From JBAOHV01 sp037045265 (GTDB lineage: Bacteria > Actinomycetota > Acidimicrobiia > Acidimicrobiales > Microtrichaceae), in assembly GCA_037045265.1 (NCBI GenBank), contig JBAOHV010000030.1, positions 1-64,000 on the forward strand: a DNA stretch of 64,000 bases, written 5' to 3'. The position numbers were made by a program, and so were the translations under genes. Position 1 is the stretch's first letter, and each line of letters begins with the position of its first letter. Below the pieces are notes generated by a model. That model was not told the origin of the DNA. It saw only the letters and a program-made list of their open reading frames with translations, and ran no database searches. Of the stretch, positions 20,732 to 31,899 are shown in pieces.

Positions 20732-21568
20732 TCACTTGAGGAACTTCGACGTGGTGTTGTCGGCGAGCACCTTGCCGGCGGTCTGACAGGTGGGGCAGTA
20801 GTCGACCTCGTAGGCCGAGTACTCGACCGCCCGCACCGTGTCACCGCACACCGGGCAGACAGACCCCTTGCGGCGATGCACCGCCCCCGGTCGGTCGGCC
20901 GACTTAGACATCTGTTCGAGGGTCCGCTCGTGGCCAAGCGCATCGGCGATGCAGGCGTGGATCGCCGACGCGAGCCGACCGACCTCGTCGTCGCTGAGCT
21001 TTGCGGTCATCGCGAACGGCGACAGCCTGGCCCGATGGCAGATCTCGTTCGCGAGCATCCGACCCAGGCCTGCCAGGCCGTGCTGGTCTCGCAGGAAGCC
21101 GTGTAGCCGCTGGTTCTTCGAGCGAAGGGCGAGCACCAGCTGCTCCCGGGTCACAACGTCGGCATCGATTCCCAGCCCGTCGAGTGGCGGCTGGGCGAGA
21201 GGGTCGCCCGCCAGCACCCACACCCCGGCCTTGCGCTCCTTGCCGGCCTCGGTCAGCAGCAGCGCCCGGCCGTCGGTGAAGCACCAGCGCGCCATGCCGT
21301 TGCGGGGCTTGGCGGACTGCTTCTCGTCGGGCACAAGGCGTCCGCCCTGCATCAGGTGCACCGCGAAGGTCAGGTCTCCGAACTCGAGCAGCAGGAACTT
21401 GCCTCGCCGCCCGACCCGATCGAGCGCGACTCCGACGGCTGCGTCGGGGCGGGGTTCGACCGTCTTGAGCACCGAGAACGACAGCGGTGTGAACCGCTCG
21501 AGCACGGCACCACCGAACTGCTCGGTCAGCCGCTCGGCGTGGGCCTGGATCTCGGGTAGCTCGGGCAT
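20732..21568 (-). CDS. Fpg/Nei-family DNA glycosylase/AP lyase
   Basis: 278 residues. Removes oxidised bases from DNA and nicks the abasic site. The N-terminal MPELPEI provides the catalytic Pro2 and Glu3. GRRGKFLLLEF carries the conserved Lys, MLANEICHRARLSP lies in the H2TH region, and the C-terminus has a four-Cys zinc finger (CPVC...CPTC, about residues 238-262). The finger Arg usual in GRGT-type ends is not evident; the protein ends TTSKFLK, so the damage preference could differ from classical Fpg. Convergent with mdh. The SCP2 gene lies 41 bases upstream on the same strand and could be co-transcribed. Confidence 0.85.
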   Translation of the reverse strand: MPELPEIQAHAERLTEQFGGAVLERFTPLSFSVLKTVEPRPDAAVGVALDRVGRRGKFLLLEFGDLTFAVHLMQGGRLVPDEKQSAKPRNGMARWCFTDGRALLLTEAGKERKAGVWVLAGDPLAQPPLDGLGIDADVVTREQLVLALRSKNQRLHGFLRDQHGLAGLGRMLANEICHRARLSPFAMTAKLSDDEVGRLASAIHACIADALGHERTLEQMSKSADRPGAVHRRKGSVCPVCGDTVRAVEYSAYEVDYCPTCQTAGKVLADNTTSKFLK

Positions 21569-21609
21569 CTCGGCAGCGCCAGCCGGTGTAGATCAGTGCT
21601 CGGAGTCGA

Positions 21610-21990
21610 TCAGTACTCGGTGCGGTCGCGCAGGTCGGCCAGCGCGTCGGTCACGCCGTCCAGCAGATGGTGCTGGCGCACAAGCATCATCACGTCACCG
21701 CCGAGCTTCAGTCGTCCCTGCATGAAGGCTGTCTGCGCAGACAGCTCGCCGCGCGCAACTGCCACCGCGACGTCGTAGTCGAGCGAGAAGCTCGTCGTGG
21801 CGTCCTTGCGCGATCCCTTCGCCAGGACGACGTGGCCGTCGTCGAACGTCAGCGAGTAGGTTCGTTTGCCGCCGGGCGCCGCAGTCACCTCGTACTGCAG
21901 GACCACCGGCTCCTCGCCGGTACCGACCGTCGTAGCGGCCAGCGCGGAGCCGGCCTCGTCCAACCATTCGTCGCTCAGGTACTGGACCAC
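21610..21990 (-). CDS. SCP2 sterol-binding-domain protein
   Basis: 126 residues. The central part (YSLTFDDGHVVLAKGSRKDA, then the SLDYDVAVAVARGEL and FMQGRLKLGGDV blocks) is the typical SCP-2/lipid-transfer fold with its closing helix. Small stand-alone SCP2 proteins in actinomycetes are thought to bind sterol-like or acyl ligands; the ligand here is unknown. It is divergent from the DUF7064-like gene with only 55 bases between starts, which suggests shared control. Confidence 0.8.
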   Translation of the reverse strand: MVQYLSDEWLDEAGSALAATTVGTGEEPVVLQYEVTAAPGGKRTYSLTFDDGHVVLAKGSRKDATTSFSLDYDVAVAVARGELSAQTAFMQGRLKLGGDVMMLVRQHHLLDGVTDALADLRDRTEY

Positions 21991-22045
21991 GGCGCCAACA
22001 CTACCGGCGCGGCGCGGTGTCGCCCGCGGGTGTCAGACTGCCCAC

Positions 22046-22999
22046 ATGGGAGATCTCGATCCGCGCGATGAACAGCGCCACACCCCGGACGACACCGAGC
22101 TGTGGAACGAGTCTTACTACCTCGACTGGTTCAGCGAGGATCTGTCAGTCGGCGGCTACGTCCGCATCGGCTTCTACCCGAACCTCGACCGGGTCTGGTA
22201 TTGGGCTTGCCTCGTCGGGCCAGACCGTCCGCTCGTCACCGTGATCGAGCACGACGTGCCCATGCCGCGCTCCGACTCGTCGCTCGACCTCCGCTACGAC
22301 GGACTCTGGGCGGACCACGTCGTCGAGACTCCGAACGAGCACATGTCGATCAACCTCGAGGCCTTTGCCCTGCGCGTCGACGACTCGACCGAGATGTATC
22401 GACCCGAGCCCCGCGGGGAACGGGTGCCGTTCGGCTTCGAGCTGGATTTCGAGACCGACAGGGCGTCCTACATGTGGCCCGACGTGACCCCGCGCTATGA
22501 GATCCCGTGTCGCGTCCACGGCAGGGTGCAGGTCGGCAGGGAGACGATCATCGTCGACGGCTGGGGACAGCGGGACCACTCGTGGGGCGCGGCCCGTGAC
22601 TGGTGGTCGATCGGTTGGAGCTGGACCGCCGGCCGCCTGGAGGACGGGACGCGTTGGCATTCGGCGGGAGGGTTCTTCGGCGACGACCCGTGGGGGGTCG
22701 CCTACGAGCTTGCGCCCGCTTCGACCCACTTCGTCGAACACGACGCGGTGCGCATCCAGGCCGACGAGAGCGCTGACGGGCTCCCGGTAGCCACCCGAAC
22801 CCGTATCGGAGACCTGACGCTCGACTTCGAGCCGGTGGCGTTCTCGCCCGTGCTGCTGGTGCACCCCGATGGTCGACAGAGCCGCTTCCCCAGGGCGATG
22901 TGTCGGGTGAGCGCCGCCGACGGCCGCAAGGGCGCCGGCTGGATCGAGTGGAACCAGCCCCCGAATCGCCCCGTGCCCCAGTTCGCCCCTATGGACTGA
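22046..22999 (+). CDS. DUF7064/DUF7065-like (lipocalin/CrtC-AttH-like) protein
   Basis: 317 residues from ATG 22046. Two halves are visible: an N-terminal domain (YYLDWFSEDLSVGGYVRIGF, then DRVWYWACLVG) and a C-terminal one with VDGWGQRDHSWGAARDWWS and DGTRWHSAGGF. The GQRDHSWG motif is typical of a family of uncharacterised proteins often found near steroid or fatty-acid catabolism genes and distantly like hydroxyneurosporene-synthase/AttH folds. The divergent SCP2 gene next door is consistent with lipid handling. Biochemical function is unknown. Confidence 0.65.
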   Translation: MGDLDPRDEQRHTPDDTELWNESYYLDWFSEDLSVGGYVRIGFYPNLDRVWYWACLVGPDRPLVTVIEHDVPMPRSDSSLDLRYDGLWADHVVETPNEHMSINLEAFALRVDDSTEMYRPEPRGERVPFGFELDFETDRASYMWPDVTPRYEIPCRVHGRVQVGRETIIVDGWGQRDHSWGAARDWWSIGWSWTAGRLEDGTRWHSAGGFFGDDPWGVAYELAPASTHFVEHDAVRIQADESADGLPVATRTRIGDLTLDFEPVAFSPVLLVHPDGRQSRFPRAMCRVSAADGRKGAGWIEWNQPPNRPVPQFAPMD

Positions 23000-23033
23000 C
23001 CTACAGACGTTCCGACCGAACGCAGTGGGTACG

Positions 23034-23555
23034 TCAGCCTGGTTGGCAGACGCCGGCCAACCAGTCGAGGACCGTTTCGTTGGCCTTGTTGAAGTCGGCG
23101 TCGAGGAACAACGTGGTCGCTCCGAGTGCGCCATCGTCGGACGCGTCGACCACGGCGTCGCGTATGTACTCGAGCGACGGGATCACATTCCTCGGGGCTT
23201 CCGCAGCGAGGGTGTCGAACAACGCCGGTGCCTTGGCCTCGGCGTTGCTGTCGTACGACAGCACCACGAGCTCGACGTACGCCTCGGTCAGGTCCATGCA
23301 CTGCTCGGTCGCTTCGGCGCCGGGAATCGACAGGTCCGGGACTGACAGGTCGGGGACTGAAAGGTCGGGGACCGTGAGCTCGGGCATGCCGTACTCGGGC
23401 ACGGTGTCGTCAGGACCATCATCTGGATCACCGCCGGGGTCGTCCAGCTCGGAGCGGGTCGACGGGCGCGGCTCGCTGTCTAGCGATGCCTGGGCGCTGC
23501 GCCCGCCGGACGCGCAGCCGGTGCCGGCTACCGTGACCACGACAGCCAGCACCAA
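23034..23555 (-). CDS. Predicted small lipoprotein with VPDLS repeats
   Basis: About 173 residues. The start is uncertain: TTG 23555 is the first standard codon and leaves a short hydrophobic leader ending VTVAGTGC (lipobox-like). In-frame codons continue upstream (IIGRAGLTA) to the sdhB stop without an ATG or GTG. An acidic/Pro linker with three 15-bp repeats (VPDLS, 23320-23380) precedes a helical domain ending WLAGVCQPG with a Cys pair. It directly follows sdhB, so it may be the last gene of the succinate dehydrogenase operon. No family recognised. Confidence 0.6.
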   Translation of the reverse strand: MVLAVVVTVAGTGCASGGRSAQASLDSEPRPSTRSELDDPGGDPDDGPDDTVPEYGMPELTVPDLSVPDLSVPDLSIPGAEATEQCMDLTEAYVELVVLSYDSNAEAKAPALFDTLAAEAPRNVIPSLEYIRDAVVDASDDGALGATTLFLDADFNKANETVLDWLAGVCQPG

Positions 23556-23581
23556 GGCGGTCAGACCGGCCCGTCCGATGA

Positions 23582-24361
23582 TCAGCCGACCTTCTTCTGG
23601 CCGAGGCGGCGACGGTTGACGAACTTCGCCTTCAGGTAGTCACGATTCATCATGGCGATGAAGTCGATAGAGATCTCCTTCGGGCAGGCCTCCTGGCACT
23701 CCCCGTGGTTGGTGCAGGAGCCGAAGAACTCCTCCATCGTCTCGACCATCGACTCGGCACGGGCGTATCGCTCGGCCTGGCCCTGGGGCAGCAGGTTCAG
23801 GTGCTGCATCTTCGCGGCGGTGAAGAGGTTCGCGGCCGAGTTCGGACAAGCGGCCACACAGGCGCCACAGCCGATGCACGCCGCGGCGTCCATAGAGGAG
23901 TCGGCAGTGTCCTTGGGCACCGGGATGATGTTGGCGTCGGGGGCAGCGCCGGTGTTGACCGAGATGTAGCCGCCCGCCTCGACGATCCGGTCGAACGCTG
24001 CGCGGTTGACCGCCAGGTCCTTGATGATCGGGAAGCCTGCCGCGCGCCACGGTTCGATGACGATCTCGTCACCGTCGGCGAACTTGCGCATGTGGAGCTG
24101 GCAGGTCGCGGTGCCCTGCTGGGGCCCGTGCGCCTGACCGTTGATCATCAGCCCGCAGCTGCCGCAGATGCCTTCGCGGCAGTCGTGGTCGAACGCGATC
24201 GGCTCGCGGTCGTCGGTGATCAGCTGCTCGTTGACGTAGTCGAGCATCTCGAGGAACGAGGCGTCGTCGGCGACTGTCGTCGTGTAGTCCTCGAAGAAGC
24301 CGTGTTCGTGCGCCGAGGTCTGGCGCCACACCTTCAGCTTCAGGTTGAGCATCTTGGCCAT
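23582..24361 (-). CDS. sdhB: Succinate dehydrogenase/fumarate reductase iron-sulfur subunit
   Basis: 259 residues. Carries electrons from FAD to the membrane quinone site. Cys clusters: CREGICGSCG with a later CQL for the 2Fe-2S centre (about residues 61-95), CIGCGACVAACP for 4Fe-4S and CTNHGECQEACP for the remaining centre. Order on the minus strand is sdhC-sdhA-sdhB, 21 bases after sdhA. With a single membrane subunit this is the layout of type B enzymes. Confidence 0.95.
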   Translation of the reverse strand: MAKMLNLKLKVWRQTSAHEHGFFEDYTTTVADDASFLEMLDYVNEQLITDDREPIAFDHDCREGICGSCGLMINGQAHGPQQGTATCQLHMRKFADGDEIVIEPWRAAGFPIIKDLAVNRAAFDRIVEAGGYISVNTGAAPDANIIPVPKDTADSSMDAAACIGCGACVAACPNSAANLFTAAKMQHLNLLPQGQAERYARAESMVETMEEFFGSCTNHGECQEACPKEISIDFIAMMNRDYLKAKFVNRRRLGQKKVG

Positions 24362-24382
24362 GGGTGGTTCTCTCCGTGACGC

Positions 24383-26311
<1,929 letters not shown>

Positions 26312-26357
26312 GTCAGCGTTCCTGGTGGTTCGTCGGATTGTCGAGATCGGTCGGTAG

Positions 26358-26403
26358 CGGGTGAGCCGGGTTACGGGTGAGCCGGTTCGCGGGTGAGCCG
26401 GTT
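26358..26403. repeat. Three 14-bp direct repeats between sdhC and sdhA
   Basis: CGGGTGAGCCGG(G)TT occurs at 26358-26372, 26374-26387 and 26390-26403, period 16 bases. It lies in the 100-base spacer between the sdhC stop and the sdhA start. It could be an RNA structure or binding site affecting relative expression, or simple slippage. Confidence 0.7.
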
Positions 26404-26411
26404 CGGCCGGT

Positions 26412-27163
26412 TCAGTGCACGATGCCGGCGAGCACGGCGATCGGGAACAGGCAGTTGATGCCGGCCACGGTCACGGCGAAACCAGCGGCGAACAGGCGGC
26501 GGGCGCCGTTGTAGCGGGGGCTGTTGAGTCCCATCGACTGGAACATCGACCAGCCGCCGTGGAACAGGTGGATGCCGAGAGCGATGTTGGCGACGATGTA
26601 GATGATCGCCACCGGGACGCGCTCGAAGCTGGCGACCAGGTTGTCGTAGGCGGCACCACGCACGAAGTCCGGGTTGGCGTAGCCCCAGGTCAGGTCGGCC
26701 AGGTGGAACAGCAGGTAGAGGGCGACGATGATGCCGGTCCAGCGCATCGTGCGCGATGCGAAGCTGACGGCGATGTAGTCGCGGCTCGACTGGTACTTGA
26801 TCGGCCGGGCGCGGCTGGTTCATGCGGGTCAGCGAGATCGCCGAGGCGATGTGCAGGAAGAACATGACGATCAACCCGATGCGGAAGCCCCACAGAACGA
26901 CGCCGTGCGGCATGATCGGGTAGAGCAACGACCGGAGCCCTTCGGCGTAGTGGTCGAACTCGGTGCGACCGAGGAACATCTTCAGGTTGCCCGATCATGT
27001 GGACGAACACGAAGCCCATCAGTCCGACACCGGTGAGCGCCATGACCCACTTCTTGCCGACGGCGGACGAGTAGAACTCGGCGGGCCAGAACGAGGTCTT
27101 CTTGCGCCGGGGGTTCACCTGCGGGGCGTCTGCCCCTGATCGGCGCTCGATCGCTGCGGTCAT
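26412..27163 (-). CDS. sdhC: Succinate dehydrogenase cytochrome b subunit (apparent frameshifts)
   Basis: Single membrane-anchor subunit of about 248 residues with five predicted membrane segments. His residues placed for two b haems appear in VFVHMIG, FFLHIASA, FHLADLTWGY and GIHLFHGGWSM. The start is ATG 27163. Two +1 frame changes: near 26990 (GGGCAACC in the coding sense where GGCAACC restores IGNLKMF) and near 26815, after TRMNQ. The last segment ends at 26412. First gene of sdhCAB; divergent from the methyltransferase gene with 125 bases between starts. Confidence 0.9.
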
Positions 27164-27288
27164 GCATCTCCTCCGTGGGGCGCTCTGCCTCAGTCGAGCG
27201 CTCCACCGTCGAAGCTAGTGCGCCCGAAAAGGGCCCACCAACCAAGCGGCGGCGAAGGCCCGACCGCTCGACGCCGTAGGGTCCGGCC

Positions 27289-28243
27289 GTGGAGAAAACC
27301 CCTGTAGTGGTCGTCGCTGTCCCGTTGAGCGACGCCGACCCTGCGATGGTCGACCCTGCGCTGGTCGCGGACCGGCTCTTCATGCTCGGCGCCTCGGCGG
27401 TGCTCGAGCGTGAGGCGCCCGGGGGTGGGTCCGAGTTGGTGGCGGACGTTCCCGCCGGCGCGGTCGACGGACTGCCGCGAGGCGCGGCGGGTTCTGGGCC
27501 CGGCGGACAGTGCTGCGTCGTGGGCAGCTCCACCGACGACGGTTCGCTGCGGTCGTCGGCTCGTCGTCCGGGCCACACCGACCAGCCCGGAATCGGCGGA
27601 TCCCGGCGATCCCGGCGGTCCCGATCCCGGCGACCACCATTCCGGCGACCACGGTCCTGGGTCCCACCATCCCCGCGCCCGAGATCGCCCCGGGGTGTCT
27701 TGTGCGGATGCACGCGACGGCGACGTGGTCGTGCGGGTCGGTGCCGGCCATGCCTTCGGCACGGGCAGTCACGCCAGCACCCGCCTATGTCTGGAGCTGC
27801 TCGAGGGCCGGGCGCCCGGTGCCGCCACCGTGCTGGATGTCGGCTGCGGCACCGGCGTGCTCGGGGTTGCCGCTCTGCTGCTCGGCGCGGGATCGGTGCG
27901 GGCGATCGACGTGGACCCGGTCGCGGTGGAGGCCACCGCTGTCGCTGCGCACCGCAACGGGGTGTCTGACCGCCTCACGGTGGACGACTCGGCGCTGTCC
28001 GACGTGGCGGGCACCTTCGACCTGGTGCTCGCGAACCTCCTGGCCCCGATCCTCGAGGACCTCGGTGCGGACCTTGCTGCCAGGTTGGCGCCGGGTGGGG
28101 CCATGGTCGTGGGCGGGGTGCTCGCCGAGCAGGTCGATCGCGTCGTAGCGGCGCTCGACATCTTGCAGCTGGTCGACTCGGCGGCCGAGGGCGACTGGGT
28201 GTCGCTCGTCCTCGCCCCGCGACCCGTCAGGGGGCGCAGCTAG
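27289..28243 (+). CDS. PrmA-like protein methyltransferase (one apparent frameshift)
   Basis: The likely reaction is SAM-dependent methylation of ribosomal protein L11 or a related target. GTG start at 27289; the first ~65 codons (VVVAVPLSDADPAMVDPALV, FMLGASAVLERE) match the PrmA N-terminal domain. A +1 change near 27490 leads into VRCGRRLVVR and then the methyltransferase domain: GHAFGTGSHASTRLCLELLE, VLDVGCGTGVLGVAALLLGA and the active-site-like LANLLAPILEDLGADLA. Between the two is an unusual Asp/Gly/Pro/His-rich linker (27585-27690). Its stop is 10 bases before the next gene, so it may be operonic with the MoxR/VWA pair. Confidence 0.8.
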
Positions 28244-28253
28244 CCTGCGGCCC

Positions 28254-29687
28254 ATGTCGCAGACGCCCGTCCACACCCCGCCGCCGACACTGCCCAGGAC
28301 GCTCGGTGCGCTGCGTGGCTCGGGGTGGGTGAGCGAGCCGGTCAAGGCCGAGATCCGCCGCAACGCGACCGCCAGGATCCGTTCCGGTCAGGCGCTGTTC
28401 CCCGAGGTTCTCGGCTACCGCGACACCGTCTTCCCGCAGCTCGAGAACGCGCTGCTCGCCGGCCACGACGTCATCTTCCTGGGCGAGCGCGGCCAGGCGA
28501 AGACCCGCATGATCCGCTCGCTCGTCGAGCTGCTCGACGAGTGGATGCCGATAGTCGCCGGATCCGAGATCAACGACGACCCCTACGCTCCCGTCTCGCC
28601 GCACGGCGTCGGACTGGTCGCCGAGATGGCCGAGGACACGCCTGTCGACTGGGTCCACCGCTCGACCCGTTTCGCCGAGAAGCTGGCCACCCCCGACACG
28701 GCGATCGCGGACCTCATCGGTGAGGTCGACCCGATCAAGGTTGCCGAGGGGCGCCACCTGTCGGACCTGGAGACCCTGCACTTCGGTCTGGTGCCGCGCA
28801 CCAACCGCGGCATCTTCGCGATCAACGAGCTGCCCGACCTGGCCGAGCGCATCCAGGTCGGTCTGCTGAACGTGCTCGAGGAGCGCGACGTGCAGATCCG
28901 TGGCTACAAGTTCCACCTGCCTCTCGACCTGCTGCTCGTCGCCTCGGCCAACCCCGAGGACTACACGAACCGCGGCCGTCTCATCACGCCTCTCAAGGAC
29001 CGCTTCGGGTCCCAGGTGCGCACCCACTATCCGCTCGACGTCGAGACCGAGGTCGAGATCGTGCGCCAGGAGGCGGAGCCGTTCGCCGCCGAGGGCATCA
29101 CCGTCAGCGTTCCCGAGCACATGGACGACGTGATCGCGACGCTGTCGCAGCTGGCACGCCAGAGCCCGCACATCTCGCAGCGTTCGGGAGTGTCGGTGCG
29201 CCTGTCGGTGTCGAACCACGAGGTGATGGTCGCCAACGCAGCCCGGCGGACGCTGCTGGCCGGCGAGGACATGGTCGTGCCCCGTGTGTGCGACCTGGAG
29301 GCGCTGCCTGCTTCGACGGCTGGCAAGATCGAGATCGAGACGCTGGAGGAGGGCCGTGAGGGCCAGATCCTCGACCACCTGATCCGTAGCGCCATCCTGA
29401 CCGTCTTCCGTGAGCGGGTCAGTCCCGAGAACCTGGTCGCGGTGGTTGCGGCTCTCGAATCACATGGCCCGGTCGAGACCGGCGAGGACGTCGCATCGGC
29501 GGACTACCTGGCACTGCTCGAATCGCTGCCGTCACTGCGGTTGCCGGTCGTGGAGCTCGTCGGCGACGACGCGCACCCGGCTGCGGTGGCGTCTGCAGTC
29601 GAACTGGTCCTCGAGGGGTTGCACCTGTCGAAGCGGCTCAACAAGGACTCCGTCGGCGCCCGCGCCCAGTATCGGGCCAGGGCGTAG
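28254..29687 (+). CDS. MoxR/ChlI-type AAA+ ATPase
   Basis: 477 residues. AAA+ domain from about residue 45: Walker A GERGQAKT, Walker B IFAINELPDL (Asn-Glu, not Asp-Glu), sensor-1-like LLVASANPEDYTNRGRLITP, and the arginine-rich DRFGSQVRTHYPL. The C-terminal half (ISQRSGVSVRLSVSNHEVMV) resembles the helical lid of magnesium-chelatase I-type subunits. Such ATPases act as chaperones that insert cofactors or remodel a client together with a VWA-domain protein, which here is the next gene 96 bases on. The client is unknown. Confidence 0.85.
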   Translation: MSQTPVHTPPPTLPRTLGALRGSGWVSEPVKAEIRRNATARIRSGQALFPEVLGYRDTVFPQLENALLAGHDVIFLGERGQAKTRMIRSLVELLDEWMPIVAGSEINDDPYAPVSPHGVGLVAEMAEDTPVDWVHRSTRFAEKLATPDTAIADLIGEVDPIKVAEGRHLSDLETLHFGLVPRTNRGIFAINELPDLAERIQVGLLNVLEERDVQIRGYKFHLPLDLLLVASANPEDYTNRGRLITPLKDRFGSQVRTHYPLDVETEVEIVRQEAEPFAAEGITVSVPEHMDDVIATLSQLARQSPHISQRSGVSVRLSVSNHEVMVANAARRTLLAGEDMVVPRVCDLEALPASTAGKIEIETLEEGREGQILDHLIRSAILTVFRERVSPENLVAVVAALESHGPVETGEDVASADYLALLESLPSLRLPVVELVGDDAHPAAVASAVELVLEGLHLSKRLNKDSVGARAQYRARA

Positions 29688-29783
29688 GTCCAGCTCCAGC
29701 GCCCACGATTCTCCGGGTCCTCAGCGACATCGCGTGTCGATGACGACCCCTGTGTCGCCGGTGGCGGGAAGTAGCCTCGGGGC

Positions 29784-31787
29784 ATGAGCCGACCCCGGTT
29801 CCGGTACTCGCCCTGGGACGGGACCCAGCAAGGGTTCGACGTCGACGCGTTCGACGTGATGGAGCAGCTGACCGACGACCTGCTCTACCACGGCGACCTG
29901 AGCTCGGCCCTGCGCCGGATGATGCAGCAGGGGTTCCAGGACCGCAACGGAGAGCGGATCGAGGGCATCCGCGAGATGCTCGACAAGATCCGCCAGCGCC
30001 GTGAGGAGACGCTCGAGCGCTTCGACCTGGGCGGTGTCTACGACGACATCGCCAGGGAGCTCCGTGAGCTGGTCGCCGACGAGCGCGCCGAGCTCGACCG
30101 CCAGGCCGAGGCCGCCCGTGACTCGGGTGACGAGCGGCGCTCCGAGCTGACCGAGCAGTCGGTCGCGGGCAAGCACCTGGAGCTCGACATGTTGCCGCCG
30201 GACCTGGCAGGGCAGGTCAAGGGGCTCGAGCACTACGACTTCGCGTCCGTCGACGCGCAGCAGCGTTTCGACGACCTGATCGACCGCTTGCGTCAGCAGC
30301 TGATGCAGCAGACCGTCGACCAGATGTCCGGGGCCATGAGCTCTATGTCGCCCGAGGACATGGCCCGCATGAAGGACATGATGGCCGAGCTGAACGACAT
30401 GCTCGAGCAGCGCTCGGCCGGCGAGGAACCGGACTTCGACGGGTTCATGGAACGCCACGGCGACTTCTTCCCCGAGAACCCACAGACCCTGGACGAGCTG
30501 CTCGAGGTCATGGCTCGGCGCATGGCGGCCGCTCAGGCGATGCTCAACTCGATGACCCCGGAGCAGCGGGCACAGCTCCAGGGGTTGTCGGACCAGCTTC
30601 TCGAGGACATGGACCTGCGCTGGCAGGTCGACCAGCTCGGACAGAACCTCCGCCAGGCGTTCCCCGACATGGGTTGGGACGCGAGCTACCGGTTCGAAGG
30701 CATGGACCCGCTCGACATGGGGAGCGCGAACGCCCTGATGGGTGAGCTGGGCGACCTGGACCAGCTGGAGCAGCTCATGCGCGGCGCCCCGAACCCGGGC
30801 GCTCTGGCCGAGGCCGACCTGGACCGTGTGCGTGACCTGCTGGGTGACGAGTCGGCCGCCAGCCTGGAGCGCATGTCGGAGCTGACCCGGATGCTCACCG
30901 AGGCCGGGCTGATCGAGCAGCGCGAGGGTCGCACCGAGCTGACGCCGCGCGGCATGCGAAAGCTGGGACAGAACGCTCTGGCCGAGCTGTTCCGCAAGCT
31001 CGACCGCGACCAGCTGGGCCGCCACGAGATGGAAGCTCGTGGAACGGGTCACGAGCGCACCTACCAGACCAAGCCCTACGAGTGGGGCGATCCGTTCAAC
31101 CTGAGCATCGAACGGACGATCCGCAACGCGATCGTCCGCGGCGAGGGCTCTCCGGTGCGGCTGTTGCCCGACGACTTCGAGGTCGAACAGACAGAGCACG
31201 TCGTGCGTTCCTCCACCGTGTTGATGCTCGACCTGTCGCTGTCGATGCCGATGCGCGACAACTTCCTGCCGGCGAAGAAGGTCGCGATGGCGCTGCATTC
31301 GCTGATCTCGATGCAGTACCCCCGCGACTACCTGGGTCTGGTCGGGTTCTCCGAGGTGGCCAGGGTGTTGACCCCCCAACAGCTGCCCGAGGTGAGCTGG
31401 GACTTCGTCTACGGCACGAACATGCAGCACGGCTTCCAGTTGGCACGCGAGCTTCTGTCCCGTCAGAGCGGGACCAAGCAGATCATCATGATCACCGATG
31501 GTGAACCGACCGCCCACATCAACGCCTACGGCGAGCCCGAGTTCCACTACCCGCCGGTGCAGGAGACCGTCGACGCGACGCTGCTCGAGGTGGCGCGCTG
31601 CACCCGTGACGACATCCGGATCAACACCTTCATGCTCGACCCGGACCGCAGTCTCCAGCACTTCATCGAACGGCTGACCCAGCTGAACGGCGGGCGGGCG
31701 TTCTTCACGACTCCCCAGACGCTGGGTGACTACGTGCTCGTCGACTTCATCGAACAGCGACGCGAGATGCTCCGCTCCCGACGCTGA
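29784..31787 (+). CDS. VWA-domain protein, partner of the MoxR-type ATPase
   Basis: 667 residues. The first ~440 residues are predicted largely helical and acidic, rich in Met and Gln (MSSMSPEDMARMKDMMAELN; GFMERHGDFFPENPQTLDEL), with no membrane segment. The C-terminal VWA domain has a MIDAS: MLDLSLSMPM (DxSxS), with ITDGEPTAH and the conserved Thr supplied nearby. Co-located with 28254-29687 in the same direction, as in many MoxR-VWA pairs. It likely recruits a metal-dependent client to the ATPase. Cytoplasmic. Confidence 0.85.
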   Translation: MSRPRFRYSPWDGTQQGFDVDAFDVMEQLTDDLLYHGDLSSALRRMMQQGFQDRNGERIEGIREMLDKIRQRREETLERFDLGGVYDDIARELRELVADERAELDRQAEAARDSGDERRSELTEQSVAGKHLELDMLPPDLAGQVKGLEHYDFASVDAQQRFDDLIDRLRQQLMQQTVDQMSGAMSSMSPEDMARMKDMMAELNDMLEQRSAGEEPDFDGFMERHGDFFPENPQTLDELLEVMARRMAAAQAMLNSMTPEQRAQLQGLSDQLLEDMDLRWQVDQLGQNLRQAFPDMGWDASYRFEGMDPLDMGSANALMGELGDLDQLEQLMRGAPNPGALAEADLDRVRDLLGDESAASLERMSELTRMLTEAGLIEQREGRTELTPRGMRKLGQNALAELFRKLDRDQLGRHEMEARGTGHERTYQTKPYEWGDPFNLSIERTIRNAIVRGEGSPVRLLPDDFEVEQTEHVVRSSTVLMLDLSLSMPMRDNFLPAKKVAMALHSLISMQYPRDYLGLVGFSEVARVLTPQQLPEVSWDFVYGTNMQHGFQLARELLSRQSGTKQIIMITDGEPTAHINAYGEPEFHYPPVQETVDATLLEVARCTRDDIRINTFMLDPDRSLQHFIERLTQLNGGRAFFTTPQTLGDYVLVDFIEQRREMLRSRR

Positions 31788-31876
31788 CGGGTGGATCCGG
31801 CGCCCTCGGTGGCGGCGGTCACAGAACCACCTTGCGTTTCTGGCAGCACACGGTCAGAATGTCGTCTTACACCGAT

Positions 31877-31899
31877 GTAATTACAACGACGTGACGTCG
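31877..31899. promoter_or_regulatory. AT-rich palindrome and dyad upstream of whiB-like gene
   Basis: GTAATTAC (31877-31884) is a perfect 8-bp palindrome, and CGACGT-G-ACGTCG (31887-31899) a 6-bp inverted repeat with one-base spacer. They lie 75-97 bases before the WhiB-like start in a locally AT-rich patch, unusual for this DNA. Could be a promoter -10 region plus operator; the regulator is unknown. Confidence 0.4.

Noticed and set aside
26358..26403. A CRISPR-like array
   Set aside because: Repeats are 14 bp with 1-2 base gaps, no spacers of proper length and no cas genes.
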